A stretch of DNA of 64,000 nt from SXXH01 sp041165735 (lineage in GTDB: Bacteria; Planctomycetota; UBA1135; GCA-002686595), in assembly GCA_046341775.1 (NCBI GenBank), contig JBKDQQ010000052.1, positions 11,202 to 75,201 of the forward strand, written 5' to 3'. The notes under the pieces are model-generated. The model was not told the DNA's origin. It saw only the letters and a program-made list of their open reading frames with translations, and did no database searches. The position numbers were made by a program, and so were the translations under genes. Below are positions 26,666 to 35,068 of the stretch, one piece after another (positions within the stretch are counted from its first letter, which is position 1; the number at the start of each line of letters is the position of its first letter).

Positions 26666-26707
26666 GCCCTCGGAGCCTGTCAAATATTTTTGACAGACTC
26701 CGAGGGC
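26666..26707. terminator. Bidirectional hairpin between convergent genes, built on the dispersed palindrome
   Basis: A 10-bp outer stem, GCCCTCGGAG (26666-26675) with CTCCGAGGGC (26698-26707), continues after one mismatch into an 8-bp inner stem CTGTCAAA/TTTGACAG with a 4-base loop. It lies between the ends of the glycosyltransferase (26639) and the FHA protein gene (26723), the right place to terminate both transcripts. There is no long U tract outside the stem. Confidence 0.75.
26679..26694. repeat. Dispersed palindrome copy 5, in the terminator hairpin
   Basis: GTCAA ATATTT TTGAC, perfect, extended to CTGTCAAA/TTTGACAG. This is the only copy with long flanking complementary arms, and it forms the inner stem of the hairpin at 26666-26707. 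Confidence 0.85.
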
Positions 26708-26722
26708 GGAAGGCGGCCGCAC

Positions 26723-27469
26723 TCAACCATCCTCGACCTGCGCCTCGGACGCGGACGCGCCTCCGGCTCCGCGCAGCCAAGCTCCGCCCTTGAAGGCGAG
26801 CGCGAACACGAACGCGAAAACGGCCAGCGCGAGGGCGATCGCCGCGGCCTTCATCCAGGCGGGCAGCTGCGCGAAATCACCTTGCGCCCAACCCGAGCCC
26901 GCGGACTGCTCGTGGCGCGAGTACTGCAGGATGCCGCGGGTCGCCGCCGCGGAGGCCCGCTCGGATGCGCGCGCGGGCGTCGGACGCGCGAGCGGCGGCT
27001 GCGCATCCGACGCGGCCGGGGGCGCGGAGGCGCGCGCAGGCGCCGCGGACGCCGGCCAGGCGGCCCCGAGTCGATCCGGCTCCGGCAGTTCCAATTCCGG
27101 CAGGTCGATGTCCGGCAGCTCGAGATCGAGGTCGAGCCGCGGCGACCCGGGCTCCGCCACCGAAGCGGCCGCGCGGTACGCCACGCGCACCTCGCCGAGC
27201 TTGAACTCCTCGCCGGATCGCACCATGGCCTCCGACACGCGCTTCGCGCCGAGCCACACGCCGTTGCGCGAACCCTCGTCGACCACGCGCAAGCCCTCCG
27301 GCGCCAACTCGAGCCGCGCGTGGCGCCTCGACACGCTGGCGTCGGCGACCACCAGGTCGCACTCGCCCGCGAGCCGGCCGACGACCATCGCCGACCGCAA
27401 CGGGACGGAGCGGCCCTGCAGCGGACCGGAGAGGAACTCGAGTTGGTGCGTCGATCCTTGCGTGGCCAT
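26723..27469 (-). CDS. FHA-domain membrane protein
   Basis: A 248-residue protein. Residues about 8-100 form an FHA domain with GRLAGECDLVVADASVSRRHARLEL (the SxxH recognition loop) and DEGSRNGVWLG. FHA domains bind phosphothreonine peptides. A Pro/Ala/Ser-rich linker of about 90 residues contains a repeated acidic Leu/Pro/Glu segment. A single membrane helix follows (MKAAAIALALAVFAFVFALAF), with a short acidic tail outside. No Ser/Thr kinase is adjacent, so the signalling partner is unknown. TACGCT lies 10 bases before the ATG. It is convergent with the glycosyltransferase gene across the hairpin. Confidence 0.82.
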   Translation of the reverse strand: MATQGSTHQLEFLSGPLQGRSVPLRSAMVVGRLAGECDLVVADASVSRRHARLELAPEGLRVVDEGSRNGVWLGAKRVSEAMVRSGEEFKLGEVRVAYRAAASVAEPGSPRLDLDLELPDIDLPELELPEPDRLGAAWPASAAPARASAPPAASDAQPPLARPTPARASERASAAATRGILQYSRHEQSAGSGWAQGDFAQLPAWMKAAAIALALAVFAFVFALAFKGGAWLRGAGGASASEAQVEDG

Positions 27470-27602
27470 GGCCCCCGACAGCGTAGGAAGCTGCGCGACC
27501 GCATGGGATGGCCTGCTTGGAGGCGCGGTCCGGCCGGGCCGTGGTCGCGCCTCCAATCCGGCGGCCGTCCCACGTAGACTGCGCCCCGAGGGACCGCCGC
27601 GC

Positions 27603-28088
27603 ATGCAGGACTCCGGCCGCGATTGGATCGAACGACTGGGACTCGCGCCCCATCCCGAAGGCGGCTGGTACCGCGAGACCTTCCGCTCCACGGAGCGCGT
27701 GACGACGGCCGATGGACGCCTGCGCCCGGCGACGACCCTGATCCACTACGCGCTCTTCGCGGGCGAGACGAGCGCGTGGCATCGCGTGGCGGGCGACGAA
27801 GCCTGGATCCACTGCGACGGCGCGCCGCTGGAGCTGACCATCGTCCACCGCGACCTGTCGAAGGCGGAGCGCGTGCAGCTGGCCTCCGCGGCGGCACCCC
27901 ATCACGTGGTGCCGGGCGGCGCCTGGCAGATGGCGCGCAGCCTCGGCTCCGGCAGCCTCGTCTCGTGCTCCGTGGCTCCCGGCTTCGAGTTCGCCGACTT
28001 CGAATTGCTGCGCGACTTGCCCGACGAGCTCGCCGAGTTCCGACGCAGGTTCCCGCGGCTCGCCTGGGCGGCGCCGCCGCGAGGGTAG
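27603..28088 (+). CDS. Cupin_5 (DUF985) family protein
   Basis: A 161-residue small beta-barrel cupin. The start HPEGGWYRETFRS, the segment TLIHYALFAGETSAWHRV with the metal-type histidine, and the C-terminal GFEFADFELL are the DUF985 pattern. Members have been linked to sugar-nucleotide or small-molecule epimerase-like folds but no general function is established. TAGACT lies 22 bases before the ATG as a likely -10. The gene precedes the ABC transporter genes by 10 bases. Confidence 0.85.
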   Translation: MQDSGRDWIERLGLAPHPEGGWYRETFRSTERVTTADGRLRPATTLIHYALFAGETSAWHRVAGDEAWIHCDGAPLELTIVHRDLSKAERVQLASAAAPHHVVPGGAWQMARSLGSGSLVSCSVAPGFEFADFELLRDLPDELAEFRRRFPRLAWAAPPRG

Positions 28089-28091
28089 ACT
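28086..28091 (+). promoter_or_regulatory. -10-like TAGACT, leaderless spacing
   Basis: TAGACT ends 7 bases before the GTG start of the ABC ATPase gene at 28099, placing a transcription start at or next to the start codon. It overlaps the stop codon of the upstream gene. Confidence 0.45.
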
Positions 28092-28098
28092 CCCGCCC

Positions 28099-28836
28099 GT
28101 GTTGGATTCGCCCGCCATCCGCGTCCACCAGCTGGAGCACGCCTACGCGCGCGGACTGTTCCGCGCCGCCGCGCCGACATTGCGCGCGTTGGACTTCGAA
28201 TGCGCGCGCGGCCGCGTGCTGGCGCTCGCCGGCCCGAACGGCTCGGGCAAGAGCACGCTGCTCAAGCTCTGCGCCGGACTCGAGGCGCCGCGCTCGGGCA
28301 GGCTCGAAGTGCTCGGCGGCGACCCGCGCGACTCCGCGGTGGCGCGCCGGATCGGACATTGCCCGCAGGCCGCGGCGTGGCCGGGGGATCTGTCCTTCCT
28401 CGGCGCGTTGGAGCTGGCTGGCGCGCTGCGCGGCCTCGGACGCGCGGCGCGCCAGCGGGCGGAGGCGATGCTCGAAGAGGTCGGACTCGCGCGGCAGTCG
28501 CGGCTGGCCATCGCGCGCGGTTCCGGCGGCATGGTGCAGCGCTTCGCCCTGGCGCAGGCGTTCCTGCACGAACCGGAGCTCCTGCTGCTCGACGAGCCCA
28601 CGGCCGGACTCGACGCGGAGGGCTTCGAGGCCTACGCGGCGCTGCTCGCGCGCGCCAAGGCGCGCGGCGCCACGATCGTCGCGGCGTCCCACCTGCCCGC
28701 CGACCTGGGCGCGGGCGCCGACGAGCTGGTCGTGCTGCTCGACGGGCGCGTCGCGGCGCGTGGAGCACCGGGCGAACTCGTCGCGCACGACGGGCTGCTC
28801 GGCTTGTACGCGCGCCTGCGGCGGGAGCAGGCGTGA
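28099..28836 (+). CDS. ABC transporter ATP-binding protein
   Basis: A 245-residue ATPase. It has Walker A GPNGSGKST (45-53), an unusual signature region SGGMVQRF in place of the standard LSGGQ, Walker B LLLLDEPTAGLD, and an H-loop ASHLP. Its size and C-terminus match importer- or export-type ATPases of the ABC-2 class. It would energise the membrane partner encoded immediately after it (GTGA overlap at 28833-28836). The start is GTG, supported by a TAGACT element 7 bases upstream. The substrate is unknown. Confidence 0.87.
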   Translation: MLDSPAIRVHQLEHAYARGLFRAAAPTLRALDFECARGRVLALAGPNGSGKSTLLKLCAGLEAPRSGRLEVLGGDPRDSAVARRIGHCPQAAAWPGDLSFLGALELAGALRGLGRAARQRAEAMLEEVGLARQSRLAIARGSGGMVQRFALAQAFLHEPELLLLDEPTAGLDAEGFEAYAALLARAKARGATIVAASHLPADLGAGADELVVLLDGRVAARGAPGELVAHDGLLGLYARLRREQA

Positions 28837-29927
28837 GCAACGCTGGTTGGTGGGCGGTGGCGCGACTGCAAGCGCTGCGCTGCGCGCGCTGGCCGGTGCT
28901 GGCGCTCGTGCTCCTCGTCGCGTGGTGGGCGCACGCCGCCTTCGATCGCGCCGGCGTGCCGCAGGCCGGCGCTCCTGCGGTTCCGTTGGAGGCCGACATG
29001 CTGGCGCGCCACGGCGCGTGGTGGCTGGTGGTCGTCGCCTTGCCGCCGACCTTCGCCTGGCTCGCCGCGGGGGCGGCCCACGACGCGCTGGGACGCGAAC
29101 GACCCTTGTTGCTCGCCGCGGGCGCGAGCCCGCTGGTCGTCCTGGGCGCCACCGCGTCGGGCATCGCCGCGGCGGGCGTGCTCGCGCTCGCCCTCGCGAC
29201 TGCGGCCATCGAGTCGGGCGCGCGCGTCGAAGGTGTCGCCGCGCGCAGCCTCGACGTTGCGCCCGCGCCTTCCGGGCGCTGGATCGACGAGCGCGGCTTC
29301 GAGTTCGTGCTCGTCGATCCGCGGCCGCACGCGGCCGAGGCGCTGCTCCTGCCGCTGGGACTCGCGAGCGGCGCGGGAGCGGCGACGCAGGTGGCCTGGG
29401 AGGCGCGCACGCCCGGCGGAACGACGCGCGGCCGACTCTCGCTCGCGCTGCAAGGAGAGGCCGTGCTGGCGCTGCCCTCCGGCGCGCCGCTCTCGGTCGC
29501 GCTCAGGACCGAAGAGCCCGGGGCGCGCGTGCACCTGCTCGACGGCGCGCGGTGGCAAGGCGCGGCCGAGAGCGTCCGCTTGGCGAGCCTCGAGCTGTGG
29601 TGGCGCGCGATGGCGGCCATGTGCGCCATCTGCGGCCTCGCGGCAGGCGCGGCGGCGTGGATGCGGCCCCTGCTGGCCGGCGCCACCACGCTCTCCGCCT
29701 GGTGGGCCGCGGGCTTCTGGTTCGAGCCCTCCTGGTTGGCGGGCGCCGACCTTGGCGCGTGCCTCTCGCTCGTGCGCGAAGGACGCCTGCCTCCGCGCGG
29801 CGACGCATGGCAGATCGCCGATGGACTCCTGCTCGGCGCGGGCGGCGTCGTGCTGGGAGCTTGGCGCTTCGCGGGGCCCGCGCGCGCCGCGAAGACGGGC
29901 GCGCCGCGCACGGAGGACCACGCGTGA
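28833..29927 (+). CDS. ABC-2-like membrane permease
   Basis: A 364-residue membrane protein. Helices are seen near 14-32 (WPVLALVLLVAWWAHAAF), 62-80, 95-118 and three more after 260 (MAAMCAICGLAAGAAAWM and following). A large non-membrane domain of about 140 residues lies between the third helix and the second helical group. It overlaps the ATPase gene (GTGA) and the next gene (GTGA), so the three form an operon. I do not recognise a named family; the pairing with the ATPase is what supports a permease role. Confidence 0.65.
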   Translation: MSNAGWWAVARLQALRCARWPVLALVLLVAWWAHAAFDRAGVPQAGAPAVPLEADMLARHGAWWLVVVALPPTFAWLAAGAAHDALGRERPLLLAAGASPLVVLGATASGIAAAGVLALALATAAIESGARVEGVAARSLDVAPAPSGRWIDERGFEFVLVDPRPHAAEALLLPLGLASGAGAATQVAWEARTPGGTTRGRLSLALQGEAVLALPSGAPLSVALRTEEPGARVHLLDGARWQGAAESVRLASLELWWRAMAAMCAICGLAAGAAAWMRPLLAGATTLSAWWAAGFWFEPSWLAGADLGACLSLVREGRLPPRGDAWQIADGLLLGAGGVVLGAWRFAGPARAAKTGAPRTEDHA

Positions 29928-30532
29928 TCCGGCGCCTCGCTCGCGGCCTGCCGCCCGCGTGGGCCATGTGCCTCGCGGCGATGCTGGCCGCCACGCCGTT
30001 GCTCGCCAAGCGACCAGACGACGGGCGCGGCCTGATGGCGCGGGCGTTCGGGCCGCTGGCGCGACCAGCGGCGCGAGCGCAATGGGTGCTGGTGGATGCC
30101 GCCGTGCGCGATGGTCGATTGGGGCTCGCCCTGCGGCGCGCCGAGACGGCCTTGCAGCTCGACCCCACCGACACCTCGGGCTGGCTGTACTGGGGCCACC
30201 ACTTGGCCTTCGAACGCGGCACCTTGGAGCGCACGCCGGACGACTCGGAACGCATCGCCTGGCTGCGCGGCGCATTGGCCTTCCTCGAAGCGGGTCGGAG
30301 CCGGGTCGAAGACCCAGCGCAGTTGACCCTGCGCCAAGGCGCGATCTGGGTGGCCCTGGCGCAGGAACCGCTCTTGTGGCCCGGCCTGCCGCCGGGCGAG
30401 GCCTGGTCCAGGGCGGCCGAGCGCTTCGGAGCGGCCGCTCTCGAGGGCCTGCCCCACGCCGCGGAGGCCGCCGAGGCCGCCCTGCGACGCGCGGACGAGG
30501 CCATGGGCGTCGATCGGTCTCCGCCTCGCTAA
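29924..30532 (+). CDS. Membrane-anchored TPR-like protein, function unknown
   Basis: A 202-residue protein starting at GTG 29924, overlapping the permease stop. One N-terminal hydrophobic segment (AWAMCLAAMLAATPLLA) acts as a signal or anchor. The rest is helical with a TPR-like pair (LGLALRRAETALQLDPTDTSGWLYWGHH) and a second repeat (ERIAWLRGALAFLEAGRSRVED). It is probably periplasmic and may be an accessory to the ABC transporter, which is inference from operon position only. Confidence 0.6.
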   Translation: MIRRLARGLPPAWAMCLAAMLAATPLLAKRPDDGRGLMARAFGPLARPAARAQWVLVDAAVRDGRLGLALRRAETALQLDPTDTSGWLYWGHHLAFERGTLERTPDDSERIAWLRGALAFLEAGRSRVEDPAQLTLRQGAIWVALAQEPLLWPGLPPGEAWSRAAERFGAAALEGLPHAAEAAEAALRRADEAMGVDRSPPR

Positions 30533-30544
30533 GATCTCCGCCGC

Positions 30545-31213
30545 TTGATCGCGATCCTCGCCGACCTCCTGCAACGCGTGCTCCAGTTCCTGGTGGGCTG
30601 GTTCGTGGACTACCCGCACTGGGCGCCCTTCATCGTGCTGCTCCTGTGCGGCATCGGCCTGCCCATGCCCGAGGAGATCACCCTCATCGGGTGCGGCTTC
30701 CTGTGCCACAAGGAGAAGGTCGACTTCGTGTGGATCACGCTGGTCTGCACGGCGGCGATCATCGGCGGCGATTCGATCCCCTACTGGCTGGGTCGCCGCT
30801 ACGGGCTGGCCGCGCTGAAGCTCAAGTGGGTGGCGCGCATCCTGCACCCCGAGCGCTTCGCCGAGTTGGAGCGCCGCTTCGCCGAGAACGGCAACTGGGC
30901 CGTCTTCACCCTGCGCTTCCTGCCCGGGCTGCGCCTGCCCGGCTACTTCGTGGCGGGCACGCTGCGCATGAGCTACGGGCGCTTCTTCCTGCTCGACATG
31001 GCGGGCATCGTGATCAGCGTGCCCACCTCGATCTGGATCGCGTGGAAGGTCTTCGACCAGATCGGCGACGACCTCGCCGCGGCGGCGGCCAAGGTCTCCT
31101 CGTACAACCACACCGTGCTGTACTCCGTGCTGGTGCTGGTGGTGGGCATCTTCACCTGGCGCTGGTGGCGCGGCCGCAAGGCGCGCATGGCCGCGGGCGC
31201 GGAGCGGCGCTAG
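30545..31213 (+). CDS. DedA-family membrane protein
   Basis: A 222-residue integral membrane protein. It shows the DedA/SNARE-associated motifs: GLPMPEEITLIGCGFL with the membrane-embedded acidic residues, GDSIPYWLGRRYG, and FTLRFLPGLRLPGYFVAGTLRMSYGRFF with the conserved Arg/Gly/Pro. DedA proteins act as lipid scramblases or undecaprenyl-phosphate flippases and affect membrane homeostasis. The start is TTG at 30545; TAAGAT, overlapping the preceding TAA, lies 9 bases upstream. Four or five helices are predicted. Confidence 0.88.
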   Translation: MIAILADLLQRVLQFLVGWFVDYPHWAPFIVLLLCGIGLPMPEEITLIGCGFLCHKEKVDFVWITLVCTAAIIGGDSIPYWLGRRYGLAALKLKWVARILHPERFAELERRFAENGNWAVFTLRFLPGLRLPGYFVAGTLRMSYGRFFLLDMAGIVISVPTSIWIAWKVFDQIGDDLAAAAAKVSSYNHTVLYSVLVLVVGIFTWRWWRGRKARMAAGAERR

Positions 31214-31216
31214 ACT
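31211..31216 (+). promoter_or_regulatory. -10-like TAGACT for rsfS
   Basis: TAGACT starts at the dedA stop codon and precedes the AAGGAG ribosome-binding site (31224-31229) of rsfS. It would give a leader of about 15 bases. Confidence 0.35.
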
Positions 31217-31235
31217 GGTCCGCAAGGAGCCCCCC

Positions 31236-31619
31236 ATCGAAGCCAAGTTGCTAGCCGCGTGCGTCGCGGCGCTCGCCGACCAGAAGAAGGCCGTGGACAT
31301 CAAGGTCTACGACGTGTCCGAGGCCCTGCGCGTCGCGGACTACTTCGTGGTGGTGTCCGGACTGTCGCGTCCGCACGTCAAGGCCATCCACGACGAGCTG
31401 CACGTGCGGTTGAAGCAGCTCGGCGAGACGCACTCGAAGGCCGAGGGCGCGGAGCTCGGCTGGTGGGTGCTGCTCGACTACATCGACGTGGTCGTGCACG
31501 TGCTGCAGCCCGAGGCGCGCGAGTACTACCAGCTCGACCAGCTGTACCGCGACTGCCCGCAGCTCGACTGGAAGTCGGTGGCGCTGCCGGGAGCGCTGCT
31601 CGCCGACGCCGATTCCTGA
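31236..31619 (+). CDS. rsfS: Ribosomal silencing factor RsfS (Iojap), possible AUC start
   Basis: A 123-127 residue protein of the RsfS/Iojap family, which binds ribosomal protein uL14 and stops subunit joining in starvation. Diagnostic segments are KAVDIKVYDVSE, DYFVVVSGLSRPHVKAI, and GWWVLLDYIDVVVHVLQPEAREYYQLDQLY. The first standard start is TTG at 31248, but it lies 18 bases after the only ribosome-binding site (AAGGAG, 31224-31229). An in-frame ATC at 31236 is exactly 6 bases after it and gives the family's usual beginning (M)EAKLLAACVAALAD. I therefore place the start at 31236; a TTG start cannot be excluded. Confidence 0.85.
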   Translation: MEAKLLAACVAALADQKKAVDIKVYDVSEALRVADYFVVVSGLSRPHVKAIHDELHVRLKQLGETHSKAEGAELGWWVLLDYIDVVVHVLQPEAREYYQLDQLYRDCPQLDWKSVALPGALLADADS

Positions 31620-31632
31620 AGCACCGCGGCTG

Positions 31633-31661
31633 TTGAGCGCGCGCGCGCCGCCCCCTAGTCT
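31633..31661 (+). promoter_or_regulatory. Sigma-70-type promoter TTGAGC-N17-TAGTCT, leaderless spacing
   Basis: TTGAGC (31633-31638) and TAGTCT (31656-31661) are 17 bases apart, a standard -35/-10 pair. The -10 ends 7 bases before the ATG at 31669, so the transcript would begin at about the start codon. This is the clearest full promoter of the leaderless type in the window. Confidence 0.6.
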
Positions 31662-31668
31662 CCTCGCC

Positions 31669-33333
31669 ATGCGGTGGCGGGAATGGGAACGGGCGAGCTT
31701 CGACCTGGCGCGCGAACGCGGCGTGCCCGTGCTGGCGTACGTGCGCGCCTCCTGGTGCCCGCACTGCGCGCGGCAGGACAGGCAATTCGAGGACGGACGC
31801 GTGGCCTCGCTGCTGGGCGAGCGCTTCGTGTGCGTGCAGGTCGACAAGGACCGGCGGCCCGACCTGGACCGCGAGTACGCGCCGGACGGCTGGCCCGCGC
31901 TGGCCTTCATCGACCACGAGGGCGAGCTGCTCGATCTGTCAAATTTCCTTGACAGCGAGGCCTTGCTGGCGCGCGCGGCGGCCGTGCAGGACGCCTGGGA
32001 CGCGGGACGCAGGTCCCCGATCCCGCGCGGGACGCGCGTCGCTCCGGCCCGCGGCCCGATCGACGCGGGTTCCGGAGCCGCGTTGGCGCGCGCGGCGCGC
32101 GAGCAGCTCGATCCGCGGCACGGCGGATTCGGCCGCGGCATGAAGTTCCCCCACGCCGACCTGCTGCTGTTCCTGCTGGCGCGCGGCGAGGCGGGCGACG
32201 CCGAAGCCGGCGCGCTCGGTCGCGCGGAGCTCGAGCGCCTGTGCGCCTCGCCGCTGCAAGATCGCGCGCGCGGCGGCTTCCATCGACTGTGCGAGCGCCC
32301 GGACTGGAGCGTGCCGCACCCCGAGAAGCTGCTCGAATCGAACGCGGAGCTGCTCGAGGCGCTCGCGGCCGCGCACTCGACCGCTCCTTCCACGGCCTTG
32401 GCGGACGCGGCCTGCGGCATCGTGGCCTTCCTGCGCCGCGACCTGCTCGACGCGCGTGGCGGCGCCTTCGTCGGATCGATCGCGCCCGCGGACGGCGGCG
32501 GCGCGCGACGCGACGAGATCGTGCACGCCGACGCGAACATGGCCTGCGCGTCGGCGCTCCTGCGAGCCGCGGCCGTGTTCGGGCACGAGGAGGCCGCCGA
32601 GCTGGCGCGCGGCGCGCTTGAATTCGTGGCGGCGCGCATGCTCGACGAGCGCGGCGTCCACCATTGGCACGACGGGCAGGCCCACCTGCCGGGACGGCTC
32701 GCCGACGCCGCGTGCTTCATCCGCGCCGTGGTCGACGAAGCCGCGTGGAGCGGGGACAACTCGCGCCTGCCGCTGGCCGAGGACGTGGCGCGCCGCGCCG
32801 AAGTCGACTTGTCCGAGCACGATGGCGCCTTCGCCGACGAACCGGCCACGCTCTTCGCGCGCCACCCGCAGGCGCCGCGGCGCCGGAGCCTGCGCGACAA
32901 CGCGGCGATGGCCCGCGCGTTGCTGGCGCTCGCGCGCCACGGCGGCGACCAGCGCCACGAGCAACGCGCATTGCGCGTGCTCGAGGCCTTCGCCGGCGAG
33001 CACAAGCGCCACGGGCTGGCGGCGGCGGAGCACGCCTTGGCGACGCAACTGGCCCTCGCGCCGGCCGTGTCGGTCGTGGTCGTGGGCGCGCGCGACGACG
33101 ACCGCGCGCGCGCCATGCGCCGCGCGACGCTCGCCCGTCCGTTGCGCTGGCGCGTCGCGACCACGCTCGATCCGCGCCACGACTCCGAGCGGCTGGCGGC
33201 GACCAGCTACTTCCGCGATGTCGAGGCGCCGCGCGCCTACTTGTCCCGCGGCGGCGCGAGTCGCGCGACTTGCTCCGATCCGGAGCGGCTCGTCGCCCTG
33301 CTCGACCACCTCGAGCGGCCGGACGCGGGATGA
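31669..33333 (+). CDS. Thioredoxin-domain DUF255 (YyaL/SPATA20-like) protein
   Basis: A 554-residue protein. The N-terminal thioredoxin fold holds the active site WCPHC with a KDRRPDLDREY-type partner loop and GWPALAFIDHEG. The rest is the helical toroid of this family: HGGFGRGMKFPHADLLLFLL, GGFHRLCERPDWSVPHPEKLLESNAELLEAL and a final RDNAAMARALLALAR. Homologues run to about 650-700 residues, so this is a slightly short version. The cellular function is not established. The ATG at 31669 is supported by the promoter just upstream. A perfect palindrome copy lies at 31938-31953. Its end overlaps the next gene (ATGA). Confidence 0.85.
   Translation: MRWREWERASFDLARERGVPVLAYVRASWCPHCARQDRQFEDGRVASLLGERFVCVQVDKDRRPDLDREYAPDGWPALAFIDHEGELLDLSNFLDSEALLARAAAVQDAWDAGRRSPIPRGTRVAPARGPIDAGSGAALARAAREQLDPRHGGFGRGMKFPHADLLLFLLARGEAGDAEAGALGRAELERLCASPLQDRARGGFHRLCERPDWSVPHPEKLLESNAELLEALAAAHSTAPSTALADAACGIVAFLRRDLLDARGGAFVGSIAPADGGGARRDEIVHADANMACASALLRAAAVFGHEEAAELARGALEFVAARMLDERGVHHWHDGQAHLPGRLADAACFIRAVVDEAAWSGDNSRLPLAEDVARRAEVDLSEHDGAFADEPATLFARHPQAPRRRSLRDNAAMARALLALARHGGDQRHEQRALRVLEAFAGEHKRHGLAAAEHALATQLALAPAVSVVVVGARDDDRARAMRRATLARPLRWRVATTLDPRHDSERLAATSYFRDVEAPRAYLSRGGASRATCSDPERLVALLDHLERPDAG
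31938..31953. repeat. Dispersed palindrome copy 6 (CTGTCAA-N6-TTGACAG)
   Basis: GTCAA ATTTCC TTGAC is perfect, with the outer bases also paired. It is read in frame as Ser-Asn-Phe-Leu-Asp (TCA AAT TTC CTT GAC), replacing the conserved acidic loop region after the thioredoxin fold. Confidence 0.8.
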
Positions 33334-35054
33334 GGAACGCGCGGTGGGCCGCGGCGTGCGGGCGGATCGCGCGGCACGCGGCCTTCGCCCCGCTGCTCGC
33401 GGCTTGCCTCGCCCTGTGCGTGGGCCTCGTCGACCTCGCCAAGCCGCTCGATCGCGGCATGGGAGGATGGCAAGGCGCCTTCTTCTCCCTCGCCGCGCGC
33501 GGCTACGAAACGCACGGCGCGCTCGAGCATCGCGGCCATCCGTCGATCGCCATCCACGGTGGGCGGATCTCCGCGGACGACCTGCGGCGCGCGCCCGACG
33601 GCGCCTGGGTGTACGCGAACCATCCGCCGGTCGCGCCGCTCCTCGCGTGGGCTTCCACGCGTTGCTTCGCCCCCGCGGGATGGGAGCGGCGCGAGGGCGT
33701 GAGCGGACTCGAGTGGATGGTGCGCCTGCCGTTCCTCCTGTTGCACGCGGCGGGCGCGGCGCTGCTGCTCTCGTTCCTCAGGCCGGCCACCGGCGAGTTC
33801 GGCGCGTGCCTGGGCGCGACGCTCTTCTGCGTGGCGCCCGTGGAGGTGCTCTACGGTTCGCACCCGAACTTCGAGCATCTGGCGCTCGTGCCGATCCTGC
33901 TCGCCATGCGCGCGGCATGGCGCGCCGCGTGGCGGATCGGTGGCGACGGCGCGTGCATCGCTTGGATGGCGCTGGCTGGTTGCACGACCTGGATGCCGCT
34001 CTTCTTCGCGCCGGGGATCGCGCTCGTCTTCGCGACCAAGCGCCCTTGGCGCGCCGCGACGCGGATGGGCGTCGCGTGCGGCCTCGCCTGCGCCGCGCCG
34101 CTCGCGCTGCACGTCTCCGCGGCGCGCGGCCTCGAGCTGGAAGGCGGAGGCGCGTTCGAACGCGCGCTGGCGGTGGCTCGGCCCCTCGAGCTGGTCGCGC
34201 TGTGGCGGAGCCTGCTCGACTGGCACGGTCCCTTGGCGTGGTTGCTGGTCGCGACACCCCTCGTCGCGGGCCTGTTGGCGCTCGCGGCGCGTCGCGAGTC
34301 GAAGCCTGGCGCGTGGCACGGAGCCTCGGCGCGCTGGATCGACGCGTTCGCGCCGGGCTTCGCGCTGTGCAGCGGAGCGTCGGCGTACATGCTGGGGTTC
34401 GGGCGGCACGCGCTCGAGGACAACCAAGGCATCTTCCAACTGGCGATGGCGCCAGGAGCGTGCGCGCTCGTCGCCGGCATGCCGCGCGGCCTCGCCAGCC
34501 TGCGCGACGTGCTCGGCGGGCGACTGCCGCGCGCGGCGCGCCTCGCGGCCGCGACGGGTCTCGCGTGGTTCGCGCTGGAATCGGCCTGCGAGCTCGGCCT
34601 GAAGGCGCGCTGGGCGCGCGCGGCCGTGCATGGCGCAGGAGCGCCGGACGTCGATTCGTCCAGGGAACCTCCGCGCGCGCGACCGGGCTTGCGCGCGCTC
34701 CTCGCGGGAGGACTGGACGCTCCAAGGGCGAGGATCGCCTGGCGCGCGGCGGGCGGACACTGGACTCGCCCCGCGCCATCGGAGCTCGGGCCGCGCTGCG
34801 CCGAGGCGACGAGCGCGGGCGAACTCGTCGCCGTCCCGCCGCAGGTGCACAGCGAACTCTCGCTCGCGGCCTGCGCCTGGCGCGACCTGGTCGTGGTCGA
34901 ACTCGCGGACGCCGAGTCCTGGTTGCGGGGCGGAGGCGAGCGCGCCTATCTCGTGCCGCGCGAGGAGCGCGCGCTGCTGGCGGAGGCCACGCGGGTCCTG
35001 GGCGAAGGCTCCGGCACGCCTTCCATCGCCGCGTGGCGACGCTCGAAGGACTGA
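33330..35054 (+). CDS. Membrane glycosyltransferase-like protein (GT-C/ArnT-like topology)
   Basis: A 574-residue polytopic protein. About ten helices are spread over residues 15-430, with a first luminal loop containing LDRGMGGWQGAFFSLAARGYETHG and YANHPPVAPLLAW, the pattern (acidic residue near the first helix, then HPP) seen in lipid-linked sugar transferases of the GT39/GT83 group. The C-terminal 130 residues are soluble. It overlaps the DUF255 gene by 4 bases. The catalytic residues are not certain, so I give only the fold class; a protein-O-glycosylation or lipid-glycosylation enzyme is most likely. Confidence 0.6.
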   Translation: MRNARWAAACGRIARHAAFAPLLAACLALCVGLVDLAKPLDRGMGGWQGAFFSLAARGYETHGALEHRGHPSIAIHGGRISADDLRRAPDGAWVYANHPPVAPLLAWASTRCFAPAGWERREGVSGLEWMVRLPFLLLHAAGAALLLSFLRPATGEFGACLGATLFCVAPVEVLYGSHPNFEHLALVPILLAMRAAWRAAWRIGGDGACIAWMALAGCTTWMPLFFAPGIALVFATKRPWRAATRMGVACGLACAAPLALHVSAARGLELEGGGAFERALAVARPLELVALWRSLLDWHGPLAWLLVATPLVAGLLALAARRESKPGAWHGASARWIDAFAPGFALCSGASAYMLGFGRHALEDNQGIFQLAMAPGACALVAGMPRGLASLRDVLGGRLPRAARLAAATGLAWFALESACELGLKARWARAAVHGAGAPDVDSSREPPRARPGLRALLAGGLDAPRARIAWRAAGGHWTRPAPSELGPRCAEATSAGELVAVPPQVHSELSLAACAWRDLVVVELADAESWLRGGGERAYLVPREERALLAEATRVLGEGSGTPSIAAWRRSKD

Positions 35055-35068
35055 ATCCTGCGCGGCCC

